A DNA stretch of 14,079 bases. Origin: Pseudomonadota bacterium (GTDB lineage: Bacteria; Myxococcota_A; Polyangia; Polyangiales; Polyangiaceae). Below are positions 6,931-14,079 of the stretch, piece by piece. The notes beneath the pieces are model-generated. The model was not told the origin of the DNA. It did not search any database and was given only the letters and a program-made list of their open reading frames with translations. The position numbers were made by a program, and so were the translations under genes. The DNA is taken from positions 1 through 14,079 of the forward strand of contig JAEZYZ010000188.1 in the NCBI GenBank assembly GCA_023418705.1, given 5' to 3'. The stretch's first letter is position 1. Every line of letters starts with the position of its first letter.

Positions 6931-9018
6931 CTACTCGATTTCGAGCACGCGCGCGGCGAGCGCGATGAACACCGCCCGCAGGCTCTCGATCGGTCCGGCC
7001 ACGCCCGTCGCCCCCAGATGGGAGACGAGCGCCTCCACGCTCCCGGCGTTCGGCCCGAGCTCCACCGCGCGCCGCTCCCCTGGGCCGAGCCCGAGCTCGT
7101 CCAGGTCGAGCAGAGAGCTGCCCTCCGAAAGCCGCGATCCGTAAAACGGAGCGAGCAGCGCGGCGATCTCCGCGTCGGCGTAGCCTTCGCGGATGGCGCG
7201 CGCGGCGAGCAACGATCCGGACAGCGTCTTGCGCGGCAGCTCCTCCGGGCAACGCTCGGCGTGCACGAACAAAAGCTCTCCCTCCCGCCAGGTCCCGAGC
7301 TCGACGAAGCCGGCTTCGAGCTGCTCCACGGTCGCGCGCAGGACGGTCGCCCAGCGCATGCCCGCCACGTCGCGCAAGTACTCCCCGAAGCGGGGACTGC
7401 CCTGCTCGAAGGCCGCGACCAGCGCTTGTTCGATCAACTCTCTCGATACGAGCCCGGCCTCGACCAGCCGCACCGACAGCAGCTCGCGCCGGTCCGTCGA
7501 AGCCAAGAACCGCGGTCCACCGTCGACGAGGAACAGCCGCTTCTCCCGGCGACCGGCGCGCGCGACCAGGAGCCCGGTGGCGCGGCTGCTCGCGAGATCG
7601 AACAGGATCGCCGGCAGGCGGCTGCGATCGATGGTCACCCGGAAGCTCGCCCGCTCCTCGACCCGCTCCCGGAAGCGGTAGCCGGGGTGCGACAGCACCG
7701 GAACGAGCTTGGTGTAGCGACCGGCCATGCCGTAGCTCTTGCCGTCCTCCGACACCAGCGCATCCCGCTCGAGGTGGCCGGTCATCGCCATCTCGAGCAA
7801 CCGGGCGACGCTCACGGCAACGGCGGGGCGGCCCTGGCGGCCGAGCAAGAACATCTGCCGAGGCCTGGCCGCCGGCTCGGGGCCGGGCGGGATCAGCGCC
7901 GGGCGATCGGTGTCGTTGTCGACCTCGACCGGCAGCGGCAGCGGCGACGCGGACGCCCTCGCCAGCATTTGCGACAGCGAGCGGCGCGCAGCGGCGGGCA
8001 CCTTCGGCGCGGGCGGACGCTCCGTCACGGCGTCCGGATCGCTGACGGGGGCCACGGCGGCGCGCGTCCCGCTGCTGAAATGAAACACCTGCTGCGTGTA
8101 CAGCCAGGGGACGAGCTCTTCCTCGCCGATCGGGATCTTGCTCGCCTTGGCGGCAGCCAGCAGCGCGTCGACGAAATCCGAAGCCGACGCGAACCGGTGG
8201 TGGCGATCTCTGGCCAGCGCGGTGTTCAGCACCTCGCGCACCGCGGGCGGGATGTCGCGGCCGTGCTGCTGGAGCACGCTCAGATCCGCTTCGTGGATGC
8301 GGGTGAGCACCTGCATCTCGGACGGACCCGGGAACAGCGGCCGCGTCATCAACATCTCGGCCAGCACGATGCCGACCGTGAACAGGTCGCTGCGCGGGCA
8401 CACGTCGTGGCCCATCACTTGTTCGGGTGACATGTACCCGAGCTTGCCCTTCAGCTCGCCCGGGTACGTCCGGCGCGCGATGAACTCGCTGCGGACGATG
8501 CCGAAGTCGGTCAGCTTCACCTCCCCGGCCCTGCCGAGCAGGATGTTGCCGGGGGAGACGTCGCGGTGCACGATGCCCAGGCGCCGTCCGTGCTCGTCGC
8601 AGGCGTCGTGCGCGAAGCCCAGGCCCCGCAACACCTCCACCGCGATGAACAGCGCCGCCCCCGCCGGGAAGCGCTGCCCGCGGGCCGCGACGGCGCGGAG
8701 CAATTTCGCGAGCGAGGTGCCGTCGACGAACTCGAGCGCCATGAAGAGCTCGCCGTTGTCCTCGCCGAAGTCGACGACCTGAACGATGTTCGGGTGCGAC
8801 AGCGCCGCGCAGATCCGCGCCTCGTCGCAGAACATCTCGACGAACCGAGGATCTTTGGCAAGTTGCGGCAAAATGCGCTTGATCGCGAACTTCTTGGCGA
8901 AGCCGCGCGGCCCGGCGCGCCGGGCCACGTACACCTCTGCCATGCCCCCGCTGCCAATGCGCTCGCAGAGCTCGTATGGGCCGAGCCGATTGGCAGAAGT
9001 CGGATGCACCACTCCCAT
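6931..9018 (-). CDS. Ser/Thr protein kinase with GYF-like and DUF4388-like C-terminal regions
   Basis: This 695-residue protein opens with a Hanks-type kinase domain (about 14-290): glycine loop IGSGGMAEVY (21-30), Lys47 in FAIKRIL, catalytic loop HRDVSPGN (151-158), DFG 171-173, and GYMSPEQ 194-200. Ser replaces the usual catalytic-loop Lys (HRDxKPxN), a variant I recall as common in myxobacterial kinases. A Pro-rich linker (about 315-385) follows. Residues 388-448 (MFLLGRQGRPAV through SEDGKSYG) resemble a GYF-type adaptor domain, and 458-590 (LPAILFDLASSRATGLLVA, KRLFLVDGGPRFLAST) resembles DUF4388/PATAN. No transmembrane segment is seen, so it is probably cytoplasmic. Its end is 6 bp from the end of the convergent hybrid histidine kinase gene. 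The start is ATG 9018; no clear Shine-Dalgarno site precedes it. Confidence 0.93.
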   Translation of the reverse strand: MGVVHPTSANRLGPYELCERIGSGGMAEVYVARRAGPRGFAKKFAIKRILPQLAKDPRFVEMFCDEARICAALSHPNIVQVVDFGEDNGELFMALEFVDGTSLAKLLRAVAARGQRFPAGAALFIAVEVLRGLGFAHDACDEHGRRLGIVHRDVSPGNILLGRAGEVKLTDFGIVRSEFIARRTYPGELKGKLGYMSPEQVMGHDVCPRSDLFTVGIVLAEMLMTRPLFPGPSEMQVLTRIHEADLSVLQQHGRDIPPAVREVLNTALARDRHHRFASASDFVDALLAAAKASKIPIGEEELVPWLYTQQVFHFSSGTRAAVAPVSDPDAVTERPPAPKVPAAARRSLSQMLARASASPLPLPVEVDNDTDRPALIPPGPEPAARPRQMFLLGRQGRPAVAVSVARLLEMAMTGHLERDALVSEDGKSYGMAGRYTKLVPVLSHPGYRFRERVEERASFRVTIDRSRLPAILFDLASSRATGLLVARAGRREKRLFLVDGGPRFLASTDRRELLSVRLVEAGLVSRELIEQALVAAFEQGSPRFGEYLRDVAGMRWATVLRATVEQLEAGFVELGTWREGELLFVHAERCPEELPRKTLSGSLLAARAIREGYADAEIAALLAPFYGSRLSEGSSLLDLDELGLGPGERRAVELGPNAGSVEALVSHLGATGVAGPIESLRAVFIALAARVLEIE

Positions 9019-9269
9019 CGTTTTACCCAGAATACCGTGGGTCGCCGCCGCCCGCTAGCCGGGCGCCGCCATCTCCTGACGATGAGTGCGACATTGTTTC
9101 TGATGCATTCGCTTCAGTGATACGGCCACCACCGCCGCGACCATTAGAGCCACCGGCTCACCGCGCGCTGTCCCGCTGCCCGCACGGGGCGGATGTGCCG
9201 AAAAGGCGCGCGGGGGGCGCCAAACCCACTTCCAGACGGGGAAAAGACGCTATAGGTTGCTCGCCCCAG
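9019..9269. promoter_or_regulatory. Divergent promoter region between the Ser/Thr kinase and the SDR operon
   Basis: These 251 bp hold no convincing gene. For the kinase, a minus-strand TATTCT (plus 9029-9034) lies 10 nt before its ATG, with no good -35. For the SDR gene, TATAGG (9251-9256) lies 13 nt before its ATG; CTTCCA (9229-9234) with a 16-nt spacer is a weak -35. Two inverted repeats could be operators: CGCCCG-CTAGC-CGGGCG (9049-9065, 6 bp perfect) and CTGATGC-ATTC-GCTTCAG (9100-9117, 6 of 7 pairs) in an A/T-richer patch. All matches are by eye. Confidence 0.4.
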
Positions 9270-10340
9270 ATGCACAACGGCGCGAGCTCTCCCTTTCATC
9301 CGCACGCCGACGCACCCGGCGACGGTGCGCTGCGCGCCGGCGGTCCGCGTCCCGGCCGTCGCGTGGTGGCCGTCACCGGTGCGAATTCCTTTCTTGGCAG
9401 AAACCTGATTGGGTTGCTCGAAGAGGATCCGCGCACCGAGGGGATCGTGGTGCTCGATCTGCAGGCGCCGCCGACGGCAGGCGCCAAGTCGCTCGTGCAC
9501 AATGTGGATCTGACGCGAGCCACGGCCGTGGAGCCGCTCGCCCGCATCTTCGAGGAGCATGGCGTCGACACGCTGGTCCACACGGCCTTCCTCGCCTCGC
9601 CCGCGTATGCGACCGTTTGGGCGCACGAGCTCGAGAGCGTCGGGACCATGCACCTGCTGAACGCCTGCCGTCGCACGGGCGTGCGCAAGATCGTGATGTG
9701 GAGCCAAACGCTCCTGTACGGCGCCCACCCCACCAACCCCAACTTCCTGTCGGAGAAGCACCCACTCCGCGCCCGCCGCAGCGAGCAGTTCTTCGCGGAC
9801 AAGATCGAAGCGGAGGCGGAGGTGCTGCGCTTCGGTCGCCCCGGCAGTGGGCGGGTCGCGACCGTGCTGCGCACCGCCCCCATCCTCGGGCCCACCGTGC
9901 AGAACTACCTCACCCGGTACTTGGGGCACCGCGTGGTCCCCACCGTGCTGGGGTTCGACCCCTTGTGGCAGTTCGTGCACGAGGCGGACGCCGTGACCGC
10001 GTTCAAGGTCGCGACCGACCGCGACGTGCCCGGTGTCTTCAACATCGTCGGCGACGGGGTGCTCCCGCTGTCCACCGTCATCAAGCTGGCGGGCCGAACC
10101 AAGCTCCCCCTGCCGCGTCCAATGGCCGACACGGCCGTGGGCGCGCTGTGGATCGCGCAGGCATCGGAGGCGCCGCCGTCCTTTTTGGACTATCTGCAGT
10201 ACATCTGCGTGGCCGACGGCGATCTGGCCCGGAAGGCCATGGGATTTTCGCCCATGTACACGACCCGCGAAGCGCTCATCGATTTCGCCAACGCACAACA
10301 CCTGCGCGACGCGCGCCTACTGTCGGAGACCCCCGCGTGA
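9270..10340 (+). CDS. Atypical extended SDR (NAD-dependent epimerase/dehydratase family)
   Basis: This 356-residue protein has an N-terminal Rossmann fold (about 31-150) after a Gly/Ala/Pro-rich tail. The dinucleotide motif reads TGANSFLG (36-43), with Ser at the middle Gly of TGxxGxxG. VVLDL follows at the end of strand 2 and VDTLVHTAF near 99-107. The YG of WSQTLLYG (144-151) aligns with the extended-SDR SSxxVYG strand, putting Gln146 where GalE has its catalytic Ser (Ser145 and Thr147 flank it). The YxxxK site reads FFADK (174-178), so Phe replaces the catalytic Tyr. It may bind NAD(P) but may not be a normal oxidoreductase. ATG 9270 is chosen because the upstream open frame overlaps the divergent kinase gene; no Shine-Dalgarno site is seen. 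Its TGA overlaps the next gene's GTG by 4 nt. An SDR beside an acyltransferase recalls Rv0501-Rv0502 of Mycobacterium, as I remember it. Confidence 0.85.
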   Translation: MHNGASSPFHPHADAPGDGALRAGGPRPGRRVVAVTGANSFLGRNLIGLLEEDPRTEGIVVLDLQAPPTAGAKSLVHNVDLTRATAVEPLARIFEEHGVDTLVHTAFLASPAYATVWAHELESVGTMHLLNACRRTGVRKIVMWSQTLLYGAHPTNPNFLSEKHPLRARRSEQFFADKIEAEAEVLRFGRPGSGRVATVLRTAPILGPTVQNYLTRYLGHRVVPTVLGFDPLWQFVHEADAVTAFKVATDRDVPGVFNIVGDGVLPLSTVIKLAGRTKLPLPRPMADTAVGALWIAQASEAPPSFLDYLQYICVADGDLARKAMGFSPMYTTREALIDFANAQHLRDARLLSETPA

Positions 10341-11542
10341 GGCCCCCGGATCAGGACAGAACCGAAGAGACAGAGGACGATCTCTCGAGGGATGAGCGCA
10401 TCTCGGAAGACGAGCACCTCGCGGAGCTCGGCATCGGGTCGAGGATCGCGCCGATGCCCCCCGGCTTCGACGCGGGGTCGGAGTGGAGCGAGCCGGCACC
10501 CGAGGCAGCACCGCTCGAGCCGGCGCCGCCGCCCACGGGCGACGTCGAGGATCAGATCCGCGCGCTGGAAGCACGCCTGGACGGCCTCATCCGCGACACC
10601 TCGCAGAGCAGCGTCGGCAACGAGCCGCCGGCGCCCCCCGAACCGTCCGCATCGTCCCAGGCGCCGGACGAGGGCGCTGCCGCCGCCAGCGAGACCGTGC
10701 AGGGCTTGCTGAAGAGCAACTACCTGGTGCGCCAGTGGGGGCGGGCGGGGATGCGGCGGCGCTCGGAGCACGTCGACGATTTCGGCCTCGACCCGATCTA
10801 CGACAAGAAGCTGCAGCGGATCGCCGAGCTCGTCTACCGCCGCTACTTCAGGGTGGAGGTCGACGGGATCGAGCACGTCCCCGCGAGCGGGCGCTGCGTC
10901 ATCGTGGCCAACCACTCCGGCACGGTGCCCATCGACGGCGCGATCTTGAAGACCGCCATGCGCCTCGATCATCCGAGCCAGCGCGACCTGCGCTGGTTGG
11001 CAGAGGATTTCGTCTTCTACCTGCCCTTCGTCGGCGTGTTCATGAACCGCATCGGCGCCGTGCGCGCGTGCCGCGAGAACGCCGAGCGCCTGCTGAACAA
11101 GGACAACCTGGTGGCCGTGTTCCCCGAGGGCATCCACGGCATCCGCAAGCTGTATTCCGAGCGCTACCAGCTCCAGCGCTTCGGGCGCGGCGGCTTCATC
11201 CGGCTCTGCCTCCGCACCGGGTCCCCGCTGGTCCCGGCCGCCATCGTCGGCGGGGAGGAGACGAACCCCGTCCTTTACCGCCTGGACACGGCGGCCCAGC
11301 TGTTGGGGCTGCCGTACCTGCCGGTGACGCCCACCTTTCCGTGGCTCGGGCCGCTCGGGCTCCTGCCCGCGCCGACCAAATGGAAGATCGTGTTCGGGCA
11401 GCCCTTGCACCTCGACAAGTACGGGCCGGCGGCGGCCGACGACCACGTGCTGGTCGCCAGGCTCGCCGAGCAGGTGCGCAGCTCGATCCAGGGCCTGCTG
11501 GATCGCGGGCTGCGCCACCGCCAGAGCGTGTGGTTCGGCTAG
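10337..11542 (+). CDS. Lysophospholipid/MGAT-like acyltransferase with a long disordered N-terminus
   Basis: Starting at GTG 10337, which overlaps the SDR stop as GTGA and has GGAG 8 nt upstream, this gives 401 residues. The last 240 or so form a PlsC-type glycerolipid acyltransferase: block I NHSGTVPIDGA (192-202), with His193 and Asp200 six residues apart as in MGAT/TMEM68-like enzymes rather than H-x4-D; FMNRIGAVRA (235-244); FPEGIHGIRK (262-271); and PLVPAAIVGGEE (297-308). It should move an acyl chain from acyl-CoA or acyl-ACP to a lipid acceptor at the inner membrane; the acceptor is unknown. Residues 1-120 are acidic, Pro/Ala-rich and probably disordered, with a short coiled-coil-like stretch at 69-86. 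The gene is coupled to the SDR before it and is 1 bp from truB after it. Confidence 0.9.
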   Translation: MRPPDQDRTEETEDDLSRDERISEDEHLAELGIGSRIAPMPPGFDAGSEWSEPAPEAAPLEPAPPPTGDVEDQIRALEARLDGLIRDTSQSSVGNEPPAPPEPSASSQAPDEGAAAASETVQGLLKSNYLVRQWGRAGMRRRSEHVDDFGLDPIYDKKLQRIAELVYRRYFRVEVDGIEHVPASGRCVIVANHSGTVPIDGAILKTAMRLDHPSQRDLRWLAEDFVFYLPFVGVFMNRIGAVRACRENAERLLNKDNLVAVFPEGIHGIRKLYSERYQLQRFGRGGFIRLCLRTGSPLVPAAIVGGEETNPVLYRLDTAAQLLGLPYLPVTPTFPWLGPLGLLPAPTKWKIVFGQPLHLDKYGPAAADDHVLVARLAEQVRSSIQGLLDRGLRHRQSVWFG

Positions 11543-11543
11543 G

Positions 11544-12452
11544 ATGCAGGGCATCTTGGTGGTGGACAAGCCGCGGGGCCCCACCAGTCACGACATCGTG
11601 CACGCCGCGCGGCGCCAGCTGAAAATGCGCCGAGTCGGCCACGCCGGCACGCTCGATCCGATGGCGAGCGGGGTGCTGTTGCTCTTGCTCGGCGAGGCGA
11701 CCAAGCTCTCGGGCTACCTGACGCTCGACGCCAAGCGCTACCGCGCCCGCGTCGAGCTCGGCGCCGCGACCGACACGCTCGATGCCCTCGGCGACGTCAC
11801 GTCTCGGGTGGAGCTCTCACCCGGCTGGCTCGAACGCGCAGCCGTCGACGCGGCGCTGCGCTCGGAGCGCGCCCGTCAGCTGCAGATCCCGCCGGCGTTC
11901 AGCGCCATCAGCGTGGGGGGCCAGCGCGCGCACCGGCTGAGCCGGCGCGGCGCGCCCCCCGTCCTCGAGCCGCGTCCGGTGGCCGTCCACCAGCTCGACC
12001 TCCTGGAGGTCGGCCCGAGCTCCCTCACGCTCGAGCTTCACGTCTCCAAGGGGTACTACGTCCGCGCCTTGGCGCGCGACATCGGAGAGCACCTGGGCGT
12101 GCCGGCGCACCTGGGGGAGCTCCGAAGGCTCAGCAGCGGCCCCTTCACGCTCGAGGAGGCCGTGGGTTGGCCGCTGCCGTCGGAGGTGGCGCCGCTGTCG
12201 CTGCTGACCGTGGCCCGGCGCTGCCTGCCGTGCGGTCGGCTCACGGAGGAAGGGAGCCGACGTGCCCGCCTGGGGCAGCGCCTTGGCGAGGAGCACTTCG
12301 CCGAGCTGCCGAATGGAACCGGTCAGCCGGAATCGGTGGCCGCCTGGATCGGTGCCGACGATACCCTGCTGGCTCTGGGCCAGCGGCGAAACGAGAATGA
12401 TTACCGTGTGGTGCGCGGGTTTCGTGACGACAGCGACGGCGGCACGCAGTGA
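11544..12452 (+). CDS. truB: tRNA pseudouridine(55) synthase TruB
   Basis: TruB converts U55 of the T-psi-C loop to pseudouridine in most elongator tRNAs and also acts as a tRNA chaperone. The 302-residue protein has the full family signature: GILVVDKPRGPTSHDIV (3-19), the catalytic Asp38 in VGHAGTLDPMASGVL, the substrate loop LQIPPAFSAISVGGQRAHRL, and SKGYYVRALARDIGEHLG near the active site. The C-terminal part after LSLLTVARRCLP matches a small TruB C-terminal domain. Length is close to E. coli TruB (314). ATG 11544 follows the acyltransferase TAG by one base; there is no strong ribosome binding site, so coupling is likely. The usual neighbours (infB, rbfA, rpsO, ribF) are absent; it ends a lipid-gene operon instead. 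Confidence 0.96.
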   Translation: MQGILVVDKPRGPTSHDIVHAARRQLKMRRVGHAGTLDPMASGVLLLLLGEATKLSGYLTLDAKRYRARVELGAATDTLDALGDVTSRVELSPGWLERAAVDAALRSERARQLQIPPAFSAISVGGQRAHRLSRRGAPPVLEPRPVAVHQLDLLEVGPSSLTLELHVSKGYYVRALARDIGEHLGVPAHLGELRRLSSGPFTLEEAVGWPLPSEVAPLSLLTVARRCLPCGRLTEEGSRRARLGQRLGEEHFAELPNGTGQPESVAAWIGADDTLLALGQRRNENDYRVVRGFRDDSDGGTQ

Positions 12453-12692
12453 CGCTCTTTGGTGTCCATCCGCCGAGCGCCATCCGCAAGACCGCAGCAT
12501 CGACCTTTGATCGGGAAGATTTTCTCCGCAGCGCGGTTTGTCTGGCATAGCGGCCGAACGCGCGCACATCGGCCCACCGGCCGCTGATCCCATCCCTACC
12601 TGGCCCGCTCGCGGCTTGCGCCCCTCCGCCCTCATCCGCTAATTTCCAGGTGTAGGGAGGGGGCGCTACCCGCGCCTGGCAAGACGCTCACG
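12453..12692. promoter_or_regulatory. Intergenic region: possible operon terminator and promoter of the CBS protein gene
   Basis: No gene is convincing in these 240 bp. A perfect 8-bp inverted repeat AGCGGCCG (12549-12556) / CGGCCGCT (12578-12585) with a 21-nt loop lies about 100 nt after truB; it has no T-run and may be a processing or terminator hairpin. TTGCGC (12616-12621) and TAATTT (12640-12645) are 18 nt apart and form a plausible sigma-70 promoter, with transcription starting near 12652. GGGAGGGGG (12655-12663) is a good purine-rich block but sits 29 nt before the TTG start, too far for normal initiation. Confidence 0.35.
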
Positions 12693-14021
12693 TTGGACTC
12701 ACCACCACAACTTTTCCTCCTGAAGCTCGCAGCCACCGTGCTGCCGGCACTCCTGGCCGCGTTCTTCGCGGCTGCCAGCGCGGCGATGGCCGCGCTGTCC
12801 AACGCCCGGAAGGCCGCCCTTCGGGACACGCTCGAGGGAGGCGCCCGCGCCGCCATCGAGCGATACCTCGTCCACGGCAGCGCCATCGAGTCGCGGTGGC
12901 TCGTCGTCCGGGTGCTCGGCATCGCGATCAGCGCGCTTTTGTTCATGACCTGGCTGCCCGACGCCCTGGGGAGCTGGGAGCCGCTGGTGGCGGCACTCTG
13001 CGCCGTCATCACCTACGGCCTGCCCGCCGAGGTCTTGCGGGTGATCAGCGCCAGGACGGCCGATCGCTCCGCTCCCCGGCTGATGCAGCTGCTCCGGCCG
13101 CTGGAGCTGCTTGCGGCCCCGATCGCCGCCCCCATGGCCGGCGTCGGCAGCTTGGTGGGGCGCTGGGTCGCCCCCTCAGCCCCGTCCGCGACAGTCACCG
13201 AGAGCGAGGTCGAAAACATCGTCAGCGAAGGCGAGCTGAACGGATCGCTCGACCGCGATCAGTCGGAGATGATCCGAAATGTGCTCGAGTTCGGCGATCT
13301 CTCGGCGGGCGAGGTGATGGTGCCGCGGACCCACGTCACCTCCATCGATCTGCAGACGCCGATCCGCGACGTGCTGGCCACCATCTCCGAGAGCGAACAC
13401 TCCCGCTACCCCGTTTACCGCGAGCGCATCGACAACGTGGTCGGCATCCTCCACGTCAAAGATCTGATGATGCACGTCGCCGCCGGCGGCAACCTGGAGC
13501 AGGTGACCGTCGAGCAGCTGATGCGGCGCCCCGTCGCCTTCATCCCGGAGACCCAGCTCGCCTCCAGCGTGCTGCGGGACATGCGCGCCGGGCGGCACCA
13601 CATGGCCATCGTCATCGACGAGTTCGGCGGCATGAGCGGCATCGTGACGCTCGAGGATCTGGTCGAGGAGATCGTCGGCGATATCCGTGACGAGCACGAC
13701 GTCGAGGAAGAGCCCCCGATCGTCGACATGGGCGAAGGCCGGGTCATGGTCGACGCGAGCATCGCCATCGGCGACCTGAGCCGGCATCTCGGCGCGGAGT
13801 TGCCGGAGGACGGCGACTACAATTCGCTCGGTGGCTTCTTGGTCGAGAAGCTCGGCCGCGTCCCCAAGGTGGGAGCGCGCCTGGTGGCACACGGCTTCGA
13901 GTTCACCGTCCGCGATGCCGACGAACGCCACGTCTCGAAGGTCGAGATAGCGCAGGCCCACCCCGCCACCGGCACCGTGCCCCCCGGCCCCGGCTCCACC
14001 CGCAGCATGAGCGCAGCCTGA
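12693..14021 (+). CDS. CNNM/CorC (hemolysin-type) membrane protein with paired CBS domains
   Basis: This 442-residue inner-membrane protein has a DUF21/CNNM transmembrane part (hydrophobic segments near 8-32, 67-87, 94-115 and 133-157), two CBS domains (about 206-262 and 272-330) and a CorC_HlyC domain (about 345-420). Family landmarks include ESEVENIVSEGELNGSLD (170-187), VMVPRTHVTSID (208-219), HSRYPVYRERIDNVVGILHVKDL (236-258), MAIVIDEFGGMSGIVTLEDLVEEIVGDI (304-331) and DYNSLGGFLVEKLGRVP (375-391). Relatives take part in Mg2+/Co2+ transport or resistance, with CBS domains binding adenine nucleotides; the transported ion here is inferred only. The membrane part diverges from the usual FSGAET-type motif (AAASAAMAALSNARK). 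TTG 12693 is the only in-frame start before the first membrane segment, and it lacks a nearby Shine-Dalgarno site. Confidence 0.92.
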   Translation: MDSPPQLFLLKLAATVLPALLAAFFAAASAAMAALSNARKAALRDTLEGGARAAIERYLVHGSAIESRWLVVRVLGIAISALLFMTWLPDALGSWEPLVAALCAVITYGLPAEVLRVISARTADRSAPRLMQLLRPLELLAAPIAAPMAGVGSLVGRWVAPSAPSATVTESEVENIVSEGELNGSLDRDQSEMIRNVLEFGDLSAGEVMVPRTHVTSIDLQTPIRDVLATISESEHSRYPVYRERIDNVVGILHVKDLMMHVAAGGNLEQVTVEQLMRRPVAFIPETQLASSVLRDMRAGRHHMAIVIDEFGGMSGIVTLEDLVEEIVGDIRDEHDVEEEPPIVDMGEGRVMVDASIAIGDLSRHLGAELPEDGDYNSLGGFLVEKLGRVPKVGARLVAHGFEFTVRDADERHVSKVEIAQAHPATGTVPPGPGSTRSMSAA

Positions 14022-14079
14022 CGCCGCTCGATCGCCCCGAGCAGAGCGAGCTCTCGCCCCTACCCGCGCGAGCGTAGCG
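14022..14079. other. Window end, nothing recognised
   Basis: The last 58 bp follow the stop of the CBS-domain gene. A short inverted repeat GCGAG-CT-CTCGC is present, but its loop is only 2 nt and it is too weak to call. No start codon with a ribosome binding site is seen. Confidence 0.3.

Noticed and set aside
7018..8430. A 470-codon open frame on plus, opposite the Ser/Thr kinase gene.
   Set aside because: It lies wholly inside a clear kinase gene on the other strand; its translation has no recognisable domain and is a GC-bias shadow.
8976..9269. N-terminal extension of the SDR gene.
   Set aside because: It would overlap the start of the divergent kinase gene; the added residues are Pro/Arg-rich with no SDR similarity.
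10190..11584. A 464-codon open frame on minus across the acyltransferase gene.
   Set aside because: It spans three real plus-strand genes and has no family features.
1..14079. CRISPR array, tRNA, rRNA, transposase, phage or plasmid functions.
   Set aside because: None seen: no regularly spaced repeats, no cloverleaf-like sequence found by eye, and no transposase or integrase motifs.

Overview
The window is GC-rich bacterial DNA with tightly packed genes. Two eukaryote-like Ser/Thr protein kinases, one of them with the HRDVSPxN catalytic loop and a DUF4388-like tail, plus a soluble hybrid histidine kinase, point to a myxobacterium or close relative (Myxococcota, Polyangiales-like). This placement is inferred from gene content, not from a marker gene. 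I see no tRNA, rRNA, CRISPR array, insertion sequence, integrase or phage gene. It reads as ordinary chromosome.

Layout. (1) Left block, minus strand: nhaA (Na+/H+ antiporter, 1020-2459) lies upstream of a Ser/Thr kinase whose start is at 911 and whose C-terminus runs off the window. (2) Divergent from nhaA is a plus-strand operon gatC-gatA-GNAT acetyltransferase (2617-5005), joined by 1-nt and 4-nt overlaps. It supplies two of the three subunits of the Glu-tRNAGln/Asp-tRNAAsn amidotransferase; gatB is not here. (3) A signalling pair: a GAF/histidine kinase/receiver hybrid on plus (5149-6924) ends 6 bp from the end of a convergent Ser/Thr kinase on minus (6931-9018). (4) Divergent from that kinase is a plus-strand operon: an atypical NAD(P)-binding SDR, an MGAT-like acyltransferase and truB (9270-12452), with a 4-nt overlap and then a 1-nt gap. 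(5) A CNNM/CorC-type membrane protein with paired CBS domains (12693-14021) starts at TTG.

The intergenic DNA holds the least expected signals. A near-perfect 13-bp inverted repeat buries the gatC ribosome binding site. The nhaA promoter candidate carries a perfect 12-bp palindrome in its spacer. A cluster of AAACG elements with an inverted repeat lies before the hybrid histidine kinase. In the coding DNA, the main oddity is an SDR that lacks the catalytic Tyr of its YxxxK motif and sits in an operon with an acyltransferase and a tRNA-modifying enzyme. I found no clearly new multi-gene system; the regulatory structures and the SDR-acyltransferase pair are the best leads.
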